A DNA stretch of 64,000 bases from positions 558,001 to 622,000 of the forward strand of contig JAFKAC010000031.1 of assembly GCA_025766275.1 (NCBI GenBank). Direction: 5' to 3'. The translations under genes were made by a program, and so were the position numbers. Below, one piece after another: positions 23,502 through 32,657 of the stretch. The DNA is from Lactarius indigo. Lineage: Eukaryota; Basidiomycota; Agaricomycetes; Russulales; Russulaceae. The stretch's first letter is position 1. Each line of letters opens with the position of its first letter. Under the pieces are notes generated by a model, which saw only the letters and a list, made by a program, of their open reading frames with translations, did no database searches and was not told the DNA's origin.

Positions 23502-24125
23502 ATGCGTTCCAAGTTCAAAGATGAGCACCCCTTTGGTAAGTGGTATACGCTAGTGGCGGCGTGATCTAGTCTGATCGTCGTGTCCTCCCTCTCCAGAGAA
23601 GCGCAAGGCTGAGGCCGAGCGCATTCGTCAGAAGTATCCCGATCGCATTCCCGTGCGTCATCTCTCATATCGTCTCACGGAGATGGCCCACTAACTGCTA
23701 GGCTAGGTCATCTGCGAAAAGGCGGATAGGACGGACATCCCAACGATCGACAAGAAGAAGTACTTGGTGCCCTCGGTGCGTGCCCTCCCATTGGTGTCTA
23801 TACACGATCCGCTGATATTATTTCCGTCCCACTGAACTCAGGATTTGACTGTCGGTCAGTTCGTATACGTGATCCGGAAGCGCATCAAGCTCGCGCCTGA
23901 AAAGGCTATTTTCATCTTCGTCGACGAGACCCTCCCACCAACCGCAGCGCTGATGAGCGCGATTTACGAGGAACACAAGTCAGTTTCCAAATTATTTTTC
24001 TCCCATGCGTCGTTGTCGCTGACGCTCTGAATATCAGGGATGAGGATAACTTCCTTTACGTGAGCTACTCGGGAGAGAACACGTTCGGTCAGGAGGCTTG
24101 GTTGGAGCTGCCATCGGACGCGTGA
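23502..24125 (+). CDS. atg8: autophagy-related ubiquitin-like protein ATG8
   Basis: Five exons (23502-23535, 23597-23652, 23707-23775, 23842-23978, 24038-24125) give 127 residues that follow the ATG8/LC3/GABARAP family almost without gaps: [20 protein letters not shown] at the start, [20 protein letters not shown] and [20 protein letters not shown] in the ubiquitin-like core, and SYSGENTFG with the essential glycine at residue 116. ATG4 would cut after this glycine, removing an 11-residue tail ([11 protein letters not shown]), before conjugation to phosphatidylethanolamine on the growing autophagosome. All donors and acceptors are canonical. The gene appears intact and is among the surest calls in the window. 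Confidence 0.98.
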
Positions 24126-25028
24126 TGTTCTTATTCTCTCCAGCTATAATTATGTTTTCGGCCGTGTTATGATGACAGTCCTTTGGACATAGAGGGTAAC
24201 AGGCATGCGGCGCCGACCAAACCTCGTGTGTAGATGCGTACGGCATCTGTGGCGGCTCGTGTCCCTATGTCTTGCATATCTTGCGTAGTGGTCTACTCTG
24301 TATTCTATCATGACCGTGTTTTGTCAATTAGGCGTCCGTAATATGTTAAACCTCATGCATCAGCGGCGCGCGAGAGGGTAGCGAAGCGAGAAATTGAGAT
24401 GGAACCAAACAAGTGTACATTGGGTTTGGAGATGGCCGTTATTATGATCAGATTAGATCAACTTACTGCAATCCTCAAGGATTTGGCCTAGCGTCGGTTC
24501 AACCGTACAAGCTCGCACAGACCCGTGTCTCTATCGCGAAGACGATTACAGATATTTGTTTTTATCATACTGACAACGAGCGTCACAGTGACAGTCAACA
24601 GTCCCATCCGAGTTTCCTCTCACTAATGTCCCAGCCCTCTGGTAGGGTTCCCTCGACAAAGTGTGTGGAACTGGTTCAAAAACTCACCGGGGGCTTCCGT
24701 ACTGTGTTTACACTATCGACCACACTTTTCCAACCGCGGCTAAGGTCACAGAAAGAGCTGGCATCAACAGCCACTAGGCCACCTACTAGTGGAAACTGAC
24801 GCTAGCTCTTTCGGTGTCATCCGCGGGATGATGAACAATGTGTCTTGACCACTTTGGAGGGCCATTTGTGATTTCTTGCACTAAACAACCCGCAATTACC
24901 ACATCCGACCTCGATTTAATAGCGGATGCTTTCCTTAGGATGGTACTCCTCGTCCCCCGGGCTCTTTTCTCTTCCCATTACCCAAGTCTTGCTGCATTCC
25001 TTAATTCTGTCAACTTGTCTGCGACAAG
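24126..25028. other. intergenic, no gene seen
   Basis: Between ATG8 and the next membrane-protein gene. A short frame starting MSQPSGRVPSTK at 24627 has no splice support and is not annotated. Confidence 0.45.
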
Positions 25029-25918
25029 ATGCCTCTTCCCACGTTCACTTATCCTTCCTGGCTTCCTGGTTTCTTGTGTTATTGTATGTTCTACGTCGTT
25101 CGTGGTCAGGGTGAGACATACTAATCACACCCTCGGTCAATAGCTTTTTTACTTGTCATTAATACCATCCTTCCTGTAATCACCATCGTCACTCTCGACA
25201 AAATTGCCACAGGTTTGTCAGACGCTCTTCTACACATTGGATTTTGGCTGACCCTCCCTTCCATTCGCGTAGGGCTCGAGATTGCTCTTGTGACCTTCAA
25301 CTCTTCAGCGAGTATCGTTATCGTCGCAATGTGACTTCCTCCTTCCGTACTCTGTGGTCACGATGTCCCTCTCTGACATATCCATAGCTTATTCTACAAG
25401 ATGCTCGTGAGGTCATGCGTTTTCAACGACCTCAAGTACGACCGAAAGTGTCTTCTCAGCGTGGCCATCCTCGATGGTTGTGAGTGGCCATGTTCCACCT
25501 CGCTACGTGCTAGGCTAATGCAATTCCGCAGGTGCTGCGATCGGGTGGTCCATCCGCACAGACAGGGTAGGCTTCTGCGAAAAGTCGGCAGACCATGCGG
25601 GTCCATGCCATACCGCGCTCGTCGCGGTTGCTCTTGTTTTCGCTTGGATATCTACCATAGTTGGTGCGTTTCACAACGAGCTACAATGGCCTCTTCTTGA
25701 CCGCTCAACGACATGACCCAGCTTACGGTGGTGGTGTGTACGCTGACCACGTGGAAAAGAAAAAGGAAACATCCACACTGCCGATACACCTGCCTGGACG
25801 AACCATCTCGGATCCAGTCATGATTCATGCGGGGCAGTTCTCCGAATATGTGCCAGAAGACGACGACGCAAAATTCACGGAAATTCCTTTAAGGCAACAT
25901 AGGAGGGCCGCGGCATGA
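25029..25918 (+). CDS. four-helix membrane protein of unknown function
   Basis: Five exons (25029-25083, 25144-25330, 25388-25479, 25532-25663, 25722-25918) give 220 residues with every intron GT..AG and phase-consistent. The start was chosen for its context and because it leads in frame into the first helix. Hydrophobic segments are FLLVINTILPVITIVTL, VGLEIALVTFNSSASIVIV, LLSVAILDGCAAIGWSI and TALVAVALVFAWISTIV. A polar C-terminal tail (HVEKKKETST, YVPEDDDAKFTEIPLRQ) probably faces the cytosol. The loop before helix 4 holds two cysteines (FCEKSADHAGPC) that could pair outside the membrane. The topology is MARVEL-like in outline, but I do not recognise a specific family. Further 5' exons cannot be excluded. 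Confidence 0.65.
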
Positions 25919-26058
25919 GCGATGTATCTAAAGTAGCTTGTAATTTGTATGCGAAGGTTTTGCGTGTTGTGAACCAAACTTAAATATACATGTATCCTCT
26001 GGAACACAAAAGGGACCACTGAATTCTAGAATACAACCGATCACGTCGGATTTATTCC

Positions 26059-27536
26059 TCACAGTAGATCGAGGCCCTCGCCGAAGGCCGTGAAATCATC
26101 CATGTCTCGCCAATATGCTTCCTCGTCGTCCTCCGCCTCCCCGTCAGGTTCGTCGTTAGGCAGTGGAGGCCGGAGGTCACTGACGACTGAGCCAACATCC
26201 AGAGGGGAAACCTCCGCCAGTGGCGGGCGGACCGCGTTCGTAGCCAGCGCAAGGGCCGTCATTGAGTGGGCGGTAGGTCCAGGAGCGCCCCCTGGTTCCG
26301 CGTCGTCCACACACGTTTCCACGCCCCTGAACGTGATGAGGAAATCGGCCTCGGCGGGGGCGCACACGGCGCTAAATACCACGCTCAAGCGGCGCACGAC
26401 GACGTCATCAGCACGCACGACGGCCGCTGCACCGCTCTCCGCACGCTGGCGCTTGCGGTCACGGCTCTTCTCCGCAGGCAGCGCGCGGCGCCGCTCGGTG
26501 CGCGCGAAGAATACGCGCGCGTTGATCTGGTTCGCCCATACGAGGCCGAGCGCGGCGCTCTTTGATGCGCCCTCCGCACGTCCGAAGATCCGCGCGTGTT
26601 CCGCGTAGATCAGCTCACCTGGCATGCCAGGGTCCGCGTTGGGACGGCGCTCCCATACGTCCGTCACGCGGTTGATGGCGAGGACGGCGAGCTGGCGCGT
26701 CGCTGCGAGGGCGTGCAGCTGGGCCGCAATGGCGGAGAGGTTGCGCGAGCGGTCGGCGAGGGTCGCGGTGGAGACTTTGTCCTCGAGAAGGAGCTCTGCG
26801 AGCGAGTCGATGACGAGCAGCTTGAGCGGCATGGATCGCGCGTTGGCGGCGTCCATTAGCGCGGGGAGGACCTCGGAAAGGGCGTATAAGAGCGAGTCTA
26901 CCGACTTGGTCACGCTCGTCTGGATGTTGTCGAGGGTGCAGTGCGAGTCGACCAGGAGGGGATGTTCGTGGAGAAGCTCGATTAGGCGGGGCGTTGGTAG
27001 GCCAGTGGAAGTGGTGAGATAGCACGCTGAGCCGTTGAGGCCACCTTGGGAGACGGGGAGCTGCACAAGAAGTGAGAGCTGCAGGGCCAACTGTGTCTTC
27101 CCAGATGCGCTGCATCACCAGCGTCATTCAGGGAACCCCAGGGATGCAGACGCGAAGACTCGCCCTTCTCCTACGAGTTCCCATATCATGCCGACCCTAA
27201 TACCGCCCCCGAGCATTTTATCGAGAAGAATATCGCCAGTAGTAATGGTTTCGCTGCCATCGTGTATGACATCTCTGAGAAGGCTAGGTGGGTGATCGAT
27301 GGCTTGGGAAATGGTATCAAAAATCTCCTGTACGGCCTGAGGTGCTAATCTACATCTTTGAGAAACGTCATAGGCTGGTGAGAAGAGCACGTCGGAGACG
27401 GTGACAAGGCCGCCTGTGAATAAGCAACGCAACATCAGTCGTATGAAGACCATAGGGCTGTAGAAATACCTTTTTTCAGAGCCAATTGTCGGCTGGGTGA
27501 TATTCCGGGTATAGAAGACAGAAGGGTATCAGCCAT
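26059..27536 (-). CDS. rad57: RAD57/XRCC3-type RecA-fold recombination mediator
   Basis: Three exons (27470-27536, 27164-27413, 26059-27109 on the minus strand) give 455 residues, close to yeast Rad57 (460). An N-terminal helix-hairpin region (GISPSRQLALKK) is followed by LLDKMLGGGIRVGMIWELVG, Walker A GEGASGKTQ near residues 104-112, GGLNGSACYLTTSTGLPTPR as in Rad57, and Walker B LKLLVIDSLAELL. The C-terminal third is long, Ala/Arg-rich and poorly conserved in look. Rad51 paralogues of this type help load Rad51 on single-stranded DNA in homologous recombination. Intron 2 lies inside the Walker A codons and is in frame only with a GC donor (GCGAGT) and AG acceptor. RAD57 is preferred over XRCC3 from the GGL..CYLTT block. 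The start codon is 72 bp from that of the divergent chromodomain gene. Confidence 0.82.
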
Positions 27537-27608
27537 TTCCTGCAAGGCAAGTGTGTGTGTGCGGAAGACGCGGTCCGTCACTGCAATCCTGACTTCTTTC
27601 CTTTCATC
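27537..27608. promoter_or_regulatory. 72-bp shared divergent promoter, RAD57-like / chromodomain gene
   Basis: The two start codons face away from each other with 72 bp between them. The 5' leaders are therefore extremely short, overlap each other, or start inside the opposite gene. Confidence 0.55.
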
Positions 27609-28419
27609 ATGGCGCCCAAGTCGAAGATGATCTGTCGCTCTCCGAGCCCGCCCGAAGCAGACGACGGCGACGATGAATGGCCAGTGTACGGAGTAGTAGG
27701 CGAAGACGTTGACGTTTTTGGTACCTCGAGGTACGTGCTCGGCACATAATCCACCAAGTTTCAAGCTCTCAATTACTTACTCACAGCTACGAGGCAAGCT
27801 CGCACTCTATCATTTTATCTATATTCATCAACTGGAATGCAATGATTTTACAAGGTCCGTTGGCAGGACTGGAATCGTCCAGATGGCACCAACACCACCT
27901 GGATGCGCGATGTCGAAGGTGAATCCACCCTTGTCGAAAGCTGGAATGACTCCCTACAAAAACAGCGTCTCCGGAAGGCTGCAGAGTCTCAGTCAATAGA
28001 CATAACGAAACTGGCCTCAACGCCGATGCACGATAGACTGACGTTCGAACGCTCCGAAGCCGTCGAAGAGAAGATGAATGAGCGCTTGCGCAGGGCAGCG
28101 CCGGGGGAACTTTATCAGGGCTGGATGGCCGAGATTGAGAGTCAGTTGGCCCGACACGAGGCTAGGCGAGAGAAAGACAGCCCTGCAAAGCCGAACAAGG
28201 TCGGCAGAATTCCACCCCTTAGTCGGTGCGTTATAGTTATACCTTTGGCTTCCACCCGATCTCCTTTTACTCGAGTCAACCACTAATAGGGAAGGGCCTC
28301 ACGCCGAGAGCTCACGCTCAGTCGCGTCATGGGAACAGCGGACACTCAGCAGGCAAAATAGCGGACGAAAACCACCACCGGTCGTTGAAGATGGTGATGA
28401 CGATTTGGGATCTCAATGA
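27609..28419 (+). CDS. small chromodomain protein without a SET domain
   Basis: Four exons (27609-27730, 27787-27793, 27855-28225, 28290-28419) give 209 residues. The chromodomain spans roughly residues 24-60: WPVYGVVGEDVDVFG, then SYEVRWQDWNRPDGTNTTW, which fits the YxVxWxxW core that binds methylated histone tails. The rest is charged, with an Arg/Glu-rich helix-like stretch, and ends DGDDDLGSQ. The second exon is only 7 nt and is followed by an intron that must use GC..AG (GCAAGC..CAAG) to keep the chromodomain in frame. Related basidiomycete chromodomain proteins can be H3K9 methyltransferases; no SET-domain motif follows here before the stop. A role as a chromatin reader is inferred from the domain alone. 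Confidence 0.7.
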
Positions 28420-28631
28420 CCGCACTTGGAACGACACCCAGAAACTGAACGTCGCCGTGCTTTATTTTTCCGATATCCGTGACGTTGGCTTGAAACAACG
28501 AGAGTACACGCACGCACGCAAGCTCGCTCTGGAGGACTGCTAAATAGATTGTCATCGGGAATGTAATACGACTTTAGTTCATAAGGTGAAGAACAGCACG
28601 AAAAATAATTCTAAAATGTAGGGAAGGTACT

Positions 28632-31600
28632 TCACGAACGATCCGAGCGTTGCCTCAATAACTGTGACGGTTCTGTACTCCCTCGCCTTAGAAGCCCCCC
28701 CACCACACTGGATACCGCCTCGGTAAGCTGACGCTGATTGCTTTGTGCGTGTTTCACGTAAAACAACCGAACGCTAGTTGAGTTCCAGATCCCGAGCGGG
28801 GTCATACCGCGTACGTAAATTTCGCCCCATATCAATGAAGAAAGCCAAACGAGCGACGACTCGCTCCACTAAAAATCGGATTAGTTACGAACCTTTGACG
28901 AGAGAAGTATGACAGCTAACAATGAACTTCCGCGGGTTTAGAGGCGGTGGGATTGGGAGGATCTGTTTCAAAGAAATGTGACTCAGATAGTCGAGAATCC
29001 CAGCAGTAGAATTCGGCTTGTGTGACGCCTGAAGATCTTGAATCTTAGGCATCAGCTCGGAGATCATTAGCATCACCGAGTCGAGAGGGAGTCTGCAAAT
29101 CGTGAGGTAAAAATGGTAGTCATGTCTAGATAGAAGTCGACAGACCCTTGCTGCCACGACGTCACCTGTGATCGTGATAGTCAATGGCCATATATCAAAC
29201 ACGCAATGTGAAACTGTTCTTACCCATTCTTGTGTCGGTACGAATCCATTCCGCCCAACAGCAGTGGCTGTCACGCGATCTAAACTGTTGTCCGTATCCA
29301 ATGACATGGACCGCCGTTCCCGCATCTTGCCTCTTGCTTTCTCCGATACCGCAGACGGGAAGTTGGAGAGTGTCGTTTGCTCTATGGTAGGCGATACAAG
29401 TGGTTGCGGCGAGACGGTCTCTTCCTGCGAAGGAGAAGATTCTCGCGGTACCACGCGGACTTCCATCAGGTTATCAGCGGACTGTTCCCTGCTCGAGATT
29501 CCGAGAGAGTTTTCCCGTTCGAGCATCTTCTGTTTCTCTTCGTGGGGTTGGTCATACACTTCTTCCTCCGCTCGGCTCTTACCCTTGGTATCCGCGGCAC
29601 GAGACTGCTCTTCCTTTGCTCGTTGAATTCGTCGCACGTCGCGCAAACCACTCGCCAACGTAAATGTGCCCAGGTCTTCGAAGGTCCTATGCGCCCTCAA
29701 CAAAGCATAGATAACGTTGGGGTTCTCGGAAGGATGGTGTGCGATGACAGAGTTAAATATTTCCAACCTAAAATCATGGTTCGGGTAACGTCGCCTTTGC
29801 AAGTCCATGTGACTCACATGAAGAACAAAAGCCTCGGATGGCCCTCATCCGCTAATAGGAAAGAGGGGCTCGCAAACGAGCTGAAAAGCTGGAGTAAGCG
29901 TGTTGCAGAGTTGACATTGAGGGATTTGAAATAAGGCGCCGAGTTGGAGAGTGCTATGACCAGCGCTGGATACATCAAGCTGAGAGAGCCAGAGGTTGTT
30001 GCAATGACCAGGTAGACGGCCTGTATGAGCTGTCATCACCAAAAAAATACCATAAAATCTAGTCAAGCACGTACGTTGATCATGAAATCTGCAGCAGCGC
30101 CACCGACGTTCCACTTCGCGGGGATATGTGCCGATTTGATCGGGAATGTCAGTCGCAGACCAAAAGCGGGTTCAGCAGAGAGCGTCTGAATAATGTAGGA
30201 CAACGCTCGGCAGAGTCCGTGTTGTTCTGTCACATTTGTGTCAGCATACGGAGAAGTTTCAGCTGAGGTCGTTACCAGGTTTCTCCTTGATCTCGAGGAA
30301 GTAGCATAGAAGATACACCAAGATGTCCATCGACTTGTCTTGCTCCAATAGGTATGACCGGAATTTCTACGAGAGCCAGGGTGCTCAGCCCGTCGTAACA
30401 TTAGCTCTGAAAAATTACTCATACCTTGTTCAATTCAATCATTTTCCAGAATAGAACGACTAAGCAATTATAAGATCGCGGTTACAGAGTAAAAAAGTCC
30501 GTAGTCCTCACTTGTTTCCACTACATATGGGACAGATCTCCTAGATCCTGGAAGCATGTTGTTGGTGGATGCCATTTGCTGCTCCAAAATTCCAAGAACA
30601 CCGTCGATGATGAACGCGAAGTCCGCGGTCCGGTGCTGGCGATATCAACTAAGCCCAGCCCAGAAAGCGATCAGATGTTTGACGTACCACCTTTGCCAGG
30701 AAATATCTAAATGCGTTGGTCTTCAATGCGGGCGCGTACACCTGAAGTTCATCAGAGCCTATGGGATTGTCCCTAGCACTCCCGCCCTGAAAGTCCAAGA
30801 GAGCGCAAAGAACTTGGAAGCAGAGGCTGACAAGATTGACTCTTGAGTCCTCGCCTTTGAATACAAGGTGGTTGTACGGAAGTCGACCAGCGACGCCTCC
30901 GATCATAGTGGTGTTCGACGATTGCGATGAGTTCATAGCCGTGTTCAGCAGAGAACACAAGATAGTCAACACGTCTCGTCGCTGGGTATGCTGAACGAAG
31001 TGGAGGGTGTACAAGGAAGGAGTTGTGAACAAGGACGATGGTGGCGTATATATCTGACGGGAGAGAAGGATCAGTAGAAGGCGAAGCACTTCTGTCTTAT
31101 TGGTGTCATATGCTTGTGTGAGTCCAAGATCTGCAGTCGAACCAACGCCCTTCTCCCTGTGGAAATCGTGAAAACAGCGTTCCGATAGTGGACTGAGCTA
31201 CCCACCAAATAACGTAATTAATTTTGTAGTGATCTACCTGTAGCTTGGAGGGGAGAGTGAAGCCGCAACAGAACAGCAGATCTACCAAACAGCTAAAGAG
31301 CTTTTCCGCAAGGGAAGGAAGCGCCGTAGTTTTCGCCTGAGAAGGTTTGGGCAATGTGTCGGCCATAGGTGACCCACCCTCTCCATCGTCATCGTCGTCC
31401 TCGATGACGAACTGAGGTATTTGTTCTGTCTGTTCGTGGAGGTCCTGGCTATCAGCAAAATCCTTCTTCCACAAGACCTCTTTTTCAAATAAGCTAGGTT
31501 CACTCTCCAGTTCAAAGATGACGGGAAGGACGCGCTGCAGGACCCGTAGACAATTTAGGACCTCCTTGGTGGTATTGCGCTCAGTTGTTCCCCCTTTGAT

Positions 31601-32125
31601 GAGAGAGGACGCAAAAGAAGTGACATATGTCGCTGGAACAGAAGGAAATGTGTGGTCGGAGACAAGATTAAAAAGGCGAGAAATAATGACACGGATGAGG
31701 GTCGCGACATTCTCTGGTGCTTCGACCAGTGCCCGACGAACTTCGGACATGGTAAGTACGAGGCGGTACAAAGCAGTCAGCGACTCACTGTCTTGAGGTG
31801 AAATGAGTGAAAATACGTCGGAAGCCGAATCGAAAAGAACGGTATACTGGGAGTTATTAACGAAGTCCGAGTCAATCCGCGCCAGGCGACATGGTGGATG
31901 TATTCCACGTACCTGATCCCAATAAACGTCGCTCTCTGCTATATTCTGCATGATTCGGTCATATTTAGGTACGTCTCTCCCATGGATGCACCGGAATAAA
32001 CGCACACGAGTTGAAGCCAATTTCGCGATTCCACTCGGTTGACTGCGGAAGGCAAGCTTTGCTTCATCGCCAAGCAATGCAAACGGGGAAGAAAGCTTCT
32101 GTGGAAGTTTGGATAGTACAGACAT
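28632..32125 (-). CDS. hid1: HID1 family protein (Golgi/secretory trafficking)
   Basis: Fourteen exons (32006-32125, 31913-31945, 31789-31846, 31206-31740, 30688-31156, 30512-30635, 30425-30459, 30276-30366, 30075-30226, 29818-30029, 29224-29767, 29146-29165, 28921-29092, 28632-28868) give 933 residues, the family's usual size. Diagnostic blocks include KLAFRSQPSGIAKLA, DVFSLISPQDIRRALVEAPE, GGVAGRLPYNHLVF, HRTADFAFIIDGVLGILEQQ, GLCRALSYIIQTLSAEPAFG, LLFFMLEIFNSVIAHHPSEN and QGLPLDSVMLMISELMPK. HID1 (S. pombe Ftp105) is a peripheral Golgi protein involved in dense-core vesicle or late secretory sorting. A Ser/Glu-rich linker near residues 640-760 is specific to this protein. One exon is 20 nt. 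The neighbouring chromodomain gene converges on its 3' end. Confidence 0.93.
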
Positions 32126-32657
32126 GTTGGAACAAAATAGCGAGTGAAGACGGCCTTGATTTTGGATGTCAAGGCTTTGATGTCAAGGCTTTACCACATA
32201 TATATATCAAAGTAAGCGTAGCAGGCGATCCATCGCGCCCGGTCCGGAAGGGTCCGACAGGCCCACGTCCATCGACCAACAGGCTTACGACGTTCTTCCT
32301 TCTACCGTACACGCCCACAATCGGAGCCCCCTTTCATATGTGGTAATTAGCTATGACGTACTGTACGTGTTAGATTCATATGTTTAATCATTGGAATACA
32401 TAAATACAAAGTGTATATTTGTCCGAGTTCCACAGCTGCCGTCCCACTCAGTTGTCATCTTCATTCACTCATCATCACATACACCTATACACATCTAGCG
32501 GCCCTTTGGTTTGATTGAGTCGACCAAGTGGTCGTCAACTTGCAGTAAGCGACCAATCCACACCCATCATATCACGTGATCGTGTCGCGCTCGTTGAACG
32601 CGTCCAGCATCAGGTCAAGCGTCGGGATTGGTCAATTACAACCCACTACAACAAACG
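32126..32657. promoter_or_regulatory. divergent promoter region, HID1 / NDC80
   Basis: 532 bp between the divergent start codons. It contains a 14-bp perfect tandem duplication at 32165-32192 and a short TA repeat near 32199-32207. The NDC80 side contains TCAATTACAACC just upstream of the start. No TATA element was assigned. Confidence 0.5.
32165..32192. repeat. 14-bp direct tandem duplication
   Basis: The unit GATGTCAAGGCTTT is present twice without a gap, about 40-70 bp upstream of the HID1 start codon. It could be a doubled factor-binding site or a replication-slippage product. Confidence 0.8.

Noticed and set aside
25111..25143. 33-nt intron with donor GTGAGA in the four-helix protein gene
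   Set aside because: Too short for this genome; a canonical GTATGT donor at 25084 gives a 60-nt intron with the same phase.
26090..26608. Long plus-strand open frame opposite the RAD57-like gene
   Set aside because: It is a shadow of the GC-rich Ala/Arg-coding exon on the other strand; composition and lack of family resemblance argue against a real gene.
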